DNA from: Amaurobius ferox
Taxonomy: Eukaryota; Arthropoda; Arachnida; Araneae; Amaurobiidae
Assembly: GCA_951213105.1 (NCBI GenBank)
Contig: OX578136.1
Span: 159,313,178-159,377,177, forward strand
Length of the DNA stretch: 64,000 nucleotides
Reading direction: 5' to 3'
Position numbers and translations under genes: made by a program
Notes under the pieces: model-generated
The model's database searches: none
Told to the model about the DNA's origin: nothing
What the model saw: only the letters and a program-made list of their open reading frames with translations
In this document: piece after piece, positions 57,127 through 64,000 of the stretch
Layout: every line of letters begins with the position of its first letter
Numbering within the stretch: the first letter of the stretch is position 1

Positions 57127-58320
57127 TCAGAATTTTAATATTTAAATCATGTTACAAAGGCTTCCTTCCTTCCTTTTCTTAAAATTCCCGTTTTAAACAA
57201 CATAATGCATACCGAATTGATTTATATATAGATTAGTTTAAGCTGAATGGTATAATCCATGAAGTTATAGAGAGTTAGTTTCTTTTACTTTCTTGGTATG
57301 ATCAGTAATTGAAAACTTGGAATAAAATATTTGAGCCCTTAAACTTGAAAAATTCGTTTGTTAGATGGTCTAAGGGAGTGTAGATTAATTACTTTATGTT
57401 AGTGGGTGGTATAGTATGTGTGGTTTTGGTAGGGAATCATATAAGAAATAATAATATTGCATATGATGGGTGTATGTGGAGCATCTGTGGAGCTTATGCG
57501 AGGAGCAGATGATATAAAATATTTTGCAACTTCATGAATGGCGGAACTGAAATAATCTTTTGCTATTTTATCCCGTCTTACGATGCGCTCGCTTATCCTT
57601 CCTATGGGATATAAATGGCAACAGAAAATAATACTTTGTGTTATACGGAATCGATTTTAAATTTCCAAAGCACTTTGATTTGCTGTCGTCAATGCAAATA
57701 AGAATAAGCAAAAAACTATTTGAACAAAAGAAATCCAATGTCAGGAAGTTAATTGACGTTCCCTTCGAAAGACGACCCATCACGCTACGCCATCAAATTT
57801 ATGTTTCATGTTTCTTTTATCATAAATCTATTATATCTTGCTACTCTGAAAGAAATTGTTAGGAAATAACTTGTAAGTAGAAAAGGACAATTTCAATGAA
57901 GATGTTTTCGCATAATATTGCTTGCGTGTGTCCGACAGACGCACCCTTTTCTATATATACACATTAAAGATGGAATACCACGTTTTCTCAGTACTTTCAA
58001 AAACATTTACCCCGTCACCGTAGCAACCCAGACCCATCTGCCTGAACCGACCACATTTTTGGAAGACTTTAGAAACAAAACTTGGGAACACCACATTCTT
58101 TTGATTCGTAGCAAGGAATACAAGTTATAAAGAGACTAATGATGCGGATTGTCTTTATATCCCTTTTTTGAATGTATAACTAACATTAACATAGAGGCTA
58201 TAGAATGATAGGATGACTTCTTAACTATACTACATAAGTAGAAAGAGAAACTAATGCGCATTTATGAAGTTTTAGTTTGTTTAATAAATACTTCCCTTTC
58301 TAGGAAAATATTGATATAAA
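57127..58320. other. AT-rich sequence with unplaced frames
   Basis: The frame 57638-57862 (plus, 74 codons) has a Lys-rich segment (ISKKLFEQKKSNVRKLIDVP) but no recognised domain or repeat match. A chance frame is likely. Confidence 0.25.
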
Positions 58321-58329
58321 TCAATAATT

Positions 58330-58600
58330 GACTCAAATGCGTTCTGCCTTATGGCTGATACTATAAGTCTGCAAACTTTTAGCCTTCTAGGTTTTCAGGC
58401 AACTACTGAAGAGGTCTGGGAAGACCTTTTAACCCCCCATTTCTTCTACTTCTGGATGAGGATAAATAATTCGTCGTTAAGATCTGTCTCGTTATGGATA
58501 CTATATATGTGCAAAGATTCAGAGTTCTGGGCTACCCGGAGAGGGATGCTCTGAAGGAAAACTCATTTTTTTTCCTTTCCGGCAGAAAATCGCCGTAAAA
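58330..58600 (+). repeat. Periodic repeat family E
   Basis: Two units: TATAAGTCTGCAAACTTTTA / GCCTTCTAGG and TATATGTGCAAAGATTCAGA, about 130-140 bp apart, with AGGTCTGGGAAGACCTTTTA between them, as in 24290-24680. Confidence 0.6.
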
Positions 58601-59810
58601 TAATGACCTGCATGGGTAGTCAATTTAATAGTTTATATTCTGCAAACAAATATTGCACATACTCTTAGTTAATCCCCAGAGCATAACAATACCTTATATA
58701 TATTTAGCTAAATGTGTGTAAAATACGTTTCTAAATTACGCAGCTTTTGATCCATTTCAATCGCAACAGGTGTTAACACTGTTGCAATAAATCCCTCCGT
58801 TCGCCATCATTTTGTAATGAATCCAGCCGCTTGCCATCATTTTTTAATGAATTTACCATTCTCTGCTGTTGGATACTATGCCTCTGCATGGTTGTTGATT
58901 CAGTAGCGTTAGTCCGGTCAGCGCACATAAAGTAAAATGTGCCGACCTAAATACCAGTAGCCGTTCCCTTCAAAATTCGTGAGTTCGAATCAGTGATAAG
59001 ATCATGAAAATAATGAATTTCTCCAAGTCTAGATAAAACAGGCATCGTTGATAAAGGAAATAAGCTTTTATTATAGCATGACAAGGAATATCAAAAAGTT
59101 ACAGAATAACATTCTAGTGAAGGGCGAGAACCTGTGTATCAGGAGCATCCAAACGTGCGACCTGTCTCTACAAAAATCGTCTCGCCTCTCTCGAAAAGCG
59201 TCTCTTTCGTGTATATATTCAGGTCCAAAATTTGAGGACCACTGACTAAGCTCTGGAATGTCTTTTTCCAAGCTCTGCATATCATAGACCACCTAAACGT
59301 TCCCCTCAGGGATTAGTTATCCCTTCTCTGATGACGGCTCAAATTGGGTGCATTTCTCCGAAATCAGACTGTGATGACAGAGTTTTATAGCCTTGTTTTC
59401 CAAAAACTGCAATGCAGGCGGTCTTAAGGTGTATGAACTCTGTAACTATTCTAAAAATCGCTGAAAATAGGCTCGAGAAATGACGGGTTCCTCATATGCC
59501 CCACCCAGAGAAAAACTAGGGTTAAATACCCAGCTTTTTCCAAAAACACAATTCGCTTACAATAGCACTACAACATTACACTCCTTGAGGATCGCCCGAA
59601 CACAGGTCCATTGACAATCATTACCCCACACAACTGTCTGGTAATGATCAACCGCTCGTAACCCACATCACTCCTGCTATACCGAATCTGTTGTCAGAAT
59701 GCACTCAAAGTTTATGCAGGTTCAGTTCTTATAGTGCACACCTAAAAGTTAGAGTGTCAGAGTCTACATACATAATAAAATTTTCTTAAGTCCAGAGTTT
59801 CTGGCATTCT
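58601..59810. other. Unplaced sequence, possibly LTR-retrotransposon flank
   Basis: The part from about 59090 to 59720 is GC-richer and not shared with the other repeats. Because it lies beyond the protease-like frame at 59812-60003 on the same (minus) strand, it may be the 3' region or an LTR of that element. I could not find a TG...CA pair or a duplicate LTR in the window. Confidence 0.25.
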
Positions 59811-59811
59811 T

Positions 59812-60003
59812 TCACGGGTTTTTCACTTCGGAATAACTGGTTGTAAAACACATGGTTGCTGGGTATATGCCTGCTTTATAGTGACTATTTACTTTGGCTA
59901 CCACCCAGGATCTCTTATTATATACTTTCATTGCAACATTATAACTCTCCCAGAAATCCCAGCCAAATAGTATAATATCACAAGCAAAACAAAAAAAAAT
60001 CAA
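59812..60003 (-). pseudogene. Possible retrotransposon aspartic-protease end fragment
   Basis: The minus-strand frame contains CDIILFGWDFWESYNVAMK, which resembles the DIILGxDFL motif near the C-terminal end of retroelement aspartic proteases, with an extra Phe. The active-site DSGA half is not found just upstream. It could belong to the same degraded element as 62575-64000, separated by the inserted hairpin element, or to another one. Confidence 0.35.
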
Positions 60004-60689
60004 CTATCATACACTAATAGATAATCTAATATTACACTACCCAACACATATATCTTTACGTAAATTAACTATTCAAAAAAAATCTTCTATCAATTTGTAC
60101 TATATAAATCATACACTTAATGATCCTATCAGTATCTATCTATAATCTCATCAGTGAGTTTACCTAATCTATCTTCCTAAATAATTCCCAGTTCCTTTAG
60201 AACCGTCTACACTGTAATCTCTCCCTACACTCCGGTAAGAAAAAACAAGAAAGATCAATCATGCATAAGCATTGATTATGAAACACTTTCCAACTGAAAT
60301 GTAATTTCATTTAAAAATTTCTAAAATGTGATTCATTCAGTGGTAATATCTTTTACATTATCACAGTACTACAGTAATTTATTATACTTAAATATTTAAA
60401 ACTGTATCGAAATATAAATCATCTGATTCTTTATGCAAAATCAATGAATATTTCATTCATATAACTTGTATTCCAGACTCCAGAGCTAAATAATTTTGTG
60501 TGAAAAAAATTCAGCAATTCTTATGTAATTCATCTTACAATCGCTTGAGATATTTGCATTCTGCATATGTTAAAATTAGGCTTCCTTGAAGAAATAATAA
60601 AAGTTTAGGGATCATTTAAAATCACAACTATTGTAATTGCATAGGCACGGAATTTAGATACACAGATAATACACAGATAATATATATGT

Positions 60690-61522
60690 GTATGTGTATA
60701 TAATCAAAGTATTGGAATCGTGCCGAAGATCGGAACTCGAATTTTCAAAGGATCTACACGTTTTGGGACTTCTAGAACACGAAAAAACTACTTTTAGGAA
60801 GACGTCTGTGTGTGTAAGGGTGTATCTGTGTATGTTTCTGTGTGTCTGTGTGGATATTACATTCACTCTAATTGAAAAACTAATGGACCGAATTTCATAC
60901 AATTTGGTAGGTATGTTTTTTGTGGGAAATCCTGATGTTCATTAGATTATAGTACGATTCGTAATAAAAGAATCTGCCTTCTTTGCGAAATGGCCGCAGA
61001 AATTGCCTTTATCCACTCTAGCTAAAAACTAATGAACCCAATTTAACAAAATTTGGAGTATAATATTTCAATAACCTACAAGTGATTTATATACCAAATT
61101 TAACAAAATTTTGTATATAAATCATTTGTAGGTTATTCTACTACGATTCGGGAAAAAGGAACGGGCTATTTTTGCGAAATGGCCAGCAAAAATCGTTATA
61201 TATAAAAATAAAAGACTACGTGTGCTCAATTATATCAATTAAATTCCTATTTTATATGTGATTTTTGACAACAAAAAGAATAAGACTAACCCCATTACTC
61301 TAGGACTAGCCGTTCTTGAGATATTCTAGTTTTTTTGCGTTTTCGCTACGCCACCTTTGACAATAAGTCCAGCTATCAAATGAGAACCAAATTTAAGTTT
61401 AACGTGTAAATTCAATGTCATTTAAAATACTTATGTTGTGCAGATAAACTCAAATTATCATTGAATAAATAAAGAGAACGAATATGAGTCTGCAGAGAAA
61501 GACATGTGCTGTCCACATCAGA
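60690..61522 (-). mobile_element. Family-A hairpin element nested in family C
   Basis: The right end GTGCTGTCCACATCAGA is the complement of the family-A start. The left end is joined to family C near 60700 without the usual perfect hairpin. Internal phrases AAATTTGGTAGGTATGT and ACTAGCCGTTCTTGAGATAT are present. The frame at 60688-60945 is a by-product. Confidence 0.75.
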
Positions 61523-62228
61523 ATTTTTAACAATATTACACCAATGATTTATAGAAGTGAACGGGGATTATTTTCAGGCCATTTCGAAAAAAATGTATGA
61601 TCTATATTTAAAGATCCATCAAATTTTTGTCGAATAAAATGTTCAACAAATTTAAGCTGTGTACCAAATTTTAACTCTCTAGGAAGTAGGAAAGTGCATT
61701 TAAAATGCCATCAATTGAATTTATCATGAAGAGTTATATAAAATTTAAAAAAATGAAAAATTGTTATCTACCAAATTTATTTTAAAATATGAAGCCACTC
61801 CCATATGCAAAACGTTTAAACAAATGGAGAGATATTTATTATATAATATCTCTCTCTTTTCTTTCTGGAAGATATCCCAAAGTCAGAATTTAATTGAATT
61901 TGTGTTTTTCCCTATATTAAATAATTTTTTTAATTAAAAAACTACTTAACATATTTTACTGAATTTTTTTTTATATATTCTATGGGATAATGTGAATATT
62001 TCCTAAAAATTTCGAAGCAATTCGTGAATTTTAAATTTACTTAAAAAATGTTTGAAAAATTAGGTCCCATAGGGTTCAATGTATTTCATTTTTTCAACCC
62101 GGGTTCAATAAAAAACTAATTGGGTGATATTATTTATTTATATTCCCATAGGTCCTAAAGACCGTCTGAACAACATACTAAAATTTCATTTTGATAAACT
62201 CATTTTTACGGCAGTTATCGTGCTAACG

Positions 62229-62262
<34 letters not shown>
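62229..62262. repeat. CAGA microsatellite
   Basis: About eight units of ACAG upstream of the terminal hairpin of the family-C element. Confidence 0.95.
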
Positions 62263-62574
62263 ATGAACAAAGTCATAAACACTTTTCAACTTTGTTGTAA
62301 AGTGTTAAAAACCGTACACTAAATATAAAATAAACTCATGCAACATTTGTACCCTACTACACATAACCACTCCGGTAAACATTAAACACCGATACATAAA
62401 ATCGGAACTAACTCTCCCTCCGTTCCGTTATTCGAGGTCGCGGAAGTCCCATTTGACCCAATTTTCAAACGCTCTATCCCATACCTTTCCGCTGCAGTAC
62501 TTTACAGCGTTGAAAAAGACTCTGCGCCCCCCTCCTCCTATCTATCTCGTATCGTATTGCACGATCGGCCTTCT

Positions 62575-63357
62575 TCAGCCCCAAAACTGCGCTGTGGTTT
62601 CTTTCCTGCCACACATTTCGAGTCTCCCTTTCTGAAACCGGAACTTTCCGTGCTTAAGAATCATACACTCTCTCCATCCCCCTTCCCTGCCATAGCCAGG
62701 GGTTCGCATCTTTCTGCCGGGATACTCTCGAAACGAAGCCCTTTCGTGGAATCTCGGAGCTTTCCATTTCGAAACCGAAAGTCCTCGTTCCTTCATTTCA
62801 GCTTTCGCATTTTGGCTCCCTCGGTCCCTAATCTCGTTGAGATATTTCTTCCTCTCTCCATCCGGTACATCAACCTGTCCGTTATTCACCTCTTGACTAT
62901 CGGGGTTGCCCCACCCGATCTCTGCTTGTAGCAGGAGAATTTCCAGTGGCCTGACTTTCGCTTGTCGCCTCCTTTCCGCCCTGGTTACCTTCGGGACGAC
63001 TAATTGGCCTTCTCTCTCTCCTAACACATTTTTTGTGTAAACTACATATCCTCCGCATATCTTGGCTCGTTCCTCTAATTCTGCACACCTTATTTGTTCC
63101 TTCGCAGACATCTGCGATTGGGGGAACTCAACTTCCTTTAGTTTTTCGCTTTCTGCGGCTTCTCCCCCTGCTTCTACTTCAAAATTCGAAACTGACCCTC
63201 TCTGGGGTTCATAAACTGTTTCGCTTTCGTTTGCGCCCTCCGGAATCGGTTCACGCCTACCTGGGTCTATGGCGTTCGCCTTCCTAGCTCTAGAATTTTT
63301 CTCTAATTCCTTCTTTACCTGTGGCGGTAACAATACTTCTTCTACCATATCCTTCAC
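62575..63357 (-). CDS. LTR-retrotransposon polyprotein segment downstream of protease
   Basis: A 260-codon minus-strand frame, in the same frame as the protease and gag pieces at higher coordinates, separated only by a TAA at 63379-63381. It begins VKDMVEEVLLPPQVKKELEK (the GTG at 63357 is not a real start). It continues as a charged, Arg/Glu/Lys-rich, low-hydrophobicity sequence (EQIRCAELEERAKICGGYVV, VTRAERRRQAKVRPLE) without reverse transcriptase motifs, and stops at 62575. In Ty3/Gypsy elements reverse transcriptase would normally follow the protease. Here it is absent, so this is either a linker followed by a deletion or an unusual extra domain. I do not recognise a catalytic family in it. 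Confidence 0.55.
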   Translation of the reverse strand: MKDMVEEVLLPPQVKKELEKNSRARKANAIDPGRREPIPEGANESETVYEPQRGSVSNFEVEAGGEAAESEKLKEVEFPQSQMSAKEQIRCAELEERAKICGGYVVYTKNVLGEREGQLVVPKVTRAERRRQAKVRPLEILLLQAEIGWGNPDSQEVNNGQVDVPDGERKKYLNEIRDRGSQNAKAEMKERGLSVSKWKAPRFHERASFREYPGRKMRTPGYGREGGWRECMILKHGKFRFQKGRLEMCGRKETTAQFWG

Positions 63358-63378
63358 GACCGCGCAAAAAACTTCCTG

Positions 63379-63651
63379 TTAGGGCGCACTATCGCTTCCT
63401 CCCCTGACCATTCCTAAAGGGATATTTATCAGTGGACATTCTACGGCCGGCCCGAATACTCCTTGTAAACGTATAGCCACCTCCGCCCGCGACTCGCCTG
63501 GCGCTACGTCGCTCCTCACGACCGTAATTTCCGCGCCCGAATCCACTAGAGCCCACGCCAACTTACCGTCGACGCTCACCTGCACCCTCTGTAATTTGCA
63601 TAGCGGGCCCCTCTCCGTAACTTCCGGATACTCCGCCCTAACTGCATCCAC
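63379..63651 (-). pseudogene. Retrotransposon aspartic protease domain
   Basis: The minus-strand frame has ALVDSGAEITVVRSDV, with the catalytic aspartate at residue 37 of the open piece (codon 63541-63543). It is the DSGA active-site motif of retroelement proteases. The domain lies directly after the zinc-knuckle nucleocapsid region, which is the order expected in a Ty3/Gypsy gag-pol. It is closed by TAA at 63379-63381, after which the same frame stays open to 62575. I call it a pseudogene because of the in-frame stops on both sides, although stop-codon readthrough cannot be excluded. Confidence 0.75.
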
Positions 63652-64000
63652 CCTGGCTACGACTCTGTGGTCAGTAACTCGTGGAGCCTCCCTTTGGTTA
63701 GCCGCGCGTCTGTCTTCCCATCTCCGGCTAGTGTCCTTTGGACCATTCGGCCTCCCCTGCCTCCTTTGAGGACAATCCCATTTAAAATGATTCTTCGACC
63801 CACATAAAAAACATTAGCCCTTCTTTCCCCCATTTACGGGTCCCCCAATATTTGTCCGGGCTCTTTCGCCCTCGGATCGGAATTTGCTCCGTTCCTCTTT
63901 CTCATTTTCACTAGCCCTGCCATTTCCTGGCCCCGACGCCGCATACGATTTTCCCCTGGCCGCGAAGTACATATCGCACTCCCTGGCCAATTCCCTGGGC
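63652..64000 (-). pseudogene. Retrotransposon gag C-terminus with zinc knuckle, cut by window edge
   Basis: In the same minus-strand frame as the protease, the sequence enters from the window edge (RELARECDMYFAARGKSY), runs through a polar stretch and reaches a CCHC zinc knuckle, CFLCGSKNHFKWDC (63772-63813). A TAA (63814-63816) lies immediately before the first cysteine. The CX2CX4HX4C motif is typical of gag nucleocapsid. The 5' part of gag and any LTR lie beyond the window. Confidence 0.8.

Larger units (their letters stand above)
60246..62312 (+). mobile_element. Composite hairpin element: family C carrying family A
   Basis: It starts GATCAATCATGCATAAGC and ends in the hairpin AACACTTTTCAAC/TTT/GTTGTAAAGTGTT, preceded by a CAGA microsatellite (62229-62262). 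In its middle (about 60690-61522) lies a full minus-strand family-A element. The C/A junction and the first 440 bases match the copy at 19253-20180 by eye without a difference. Confidence 0.82.

Noticed and set aside
62557..63287. Plus-strand frames at 62557-62931 and 63033-63287
   Set aside because: They are antisense to the retrotransposon frame, which has the zinc knuckle and protease motifs in frame with it.

Overview
This is a eukaryotic nuclear window, AT-rich and almost entirely intergenic or intronic. It is packed with transposable elements and their remnants. There are no operons, no bacterial-type gene density, and every long open frame that I can interpret belongs to a mobile element. 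The mix points to an arthropod and most likely a chelicerate such as a spider: Tc1/mariner elements with TA duplications, Helitrons, DINE-like hairpin elements in high copy, tRNA- and 5S-derived SINEs with CAA tails, and a Ty3/Gypsy-like gag-protease block. The host assignment is inference, not read from a marker gene.

Layout. 1-4.1 kb: a complete 5S-rRNA/tRNA chimeric SINE, tRNA-type SINEs on the minus strand, and a mariner-type MITE inserted into the terminal hairpin of a DINE-like element. 4.1-6.3 kb: a mariner-type element with a whole Tc1-like element inserted into its right terminal repeat. 6.3-11.1 kb: mostly plain AT-rich DNA, with a GC-richer patch at 7.85-8.35 kb. 11.11-11.23 kb: a short GC-rich open frame starting with ATG and ending in a strong GTAAGT donor, the only candidate for a host coding exon. 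11.4-14.9 kb: a dimeric non-coding Helitron on the minus strand. 15-17 kb: a SINE, a long-TIR MITE and a hairpin element. 18.9-20.2 kb: a non-LTR retrotransposon RNase H fragment cut by a hairpin element. 22-24 kb: SINEs, one split by a hAT element with an 8-bp duplication. 24.8-26.2 kb: a Helitron with both termini and a helicase C-terminus. 26.4-31.5 kb: a family-B hairpin element and a four-unit tandem array of family A. 34.3-35.3 kb: a periodic repeat carrying the second full 5S-SINE. 36-45.5 kb: more hairpin elements. 45.7-50.9 kb: two decayed Tc1-like transposases, a long foldback element and tRNA-SINEs. 51-57 kb: hairpin elements and a SINE with a nested SINE fragment. 59.8-64 kb: parts of an LTR retrotransposon on the minus strand, separated by a composite hairpin element.

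The genes do not work together as a pathway. What can be read is a stratigraphy of insertions. SINEs depend on LINE machinery (14-17 bp target duplications). The hairpin families A-D fit Helentron-associated (HINE/DINE-like) elements, which depend on rolling-circle machinery. The MITEs depend on mariner-type transposases. None of the transposases, the helicase or the retrotransposon frames here looks intact.

The most unusual observation is the 5S-headed SINE. Both copies carry a 5S rRNA promoter joined to a tRNA-like segment that shares the same deletion of its B box, while tRNA-only relatives with an identical body sit in the same window. This looks like a promoter replacement in a SINE lineage.
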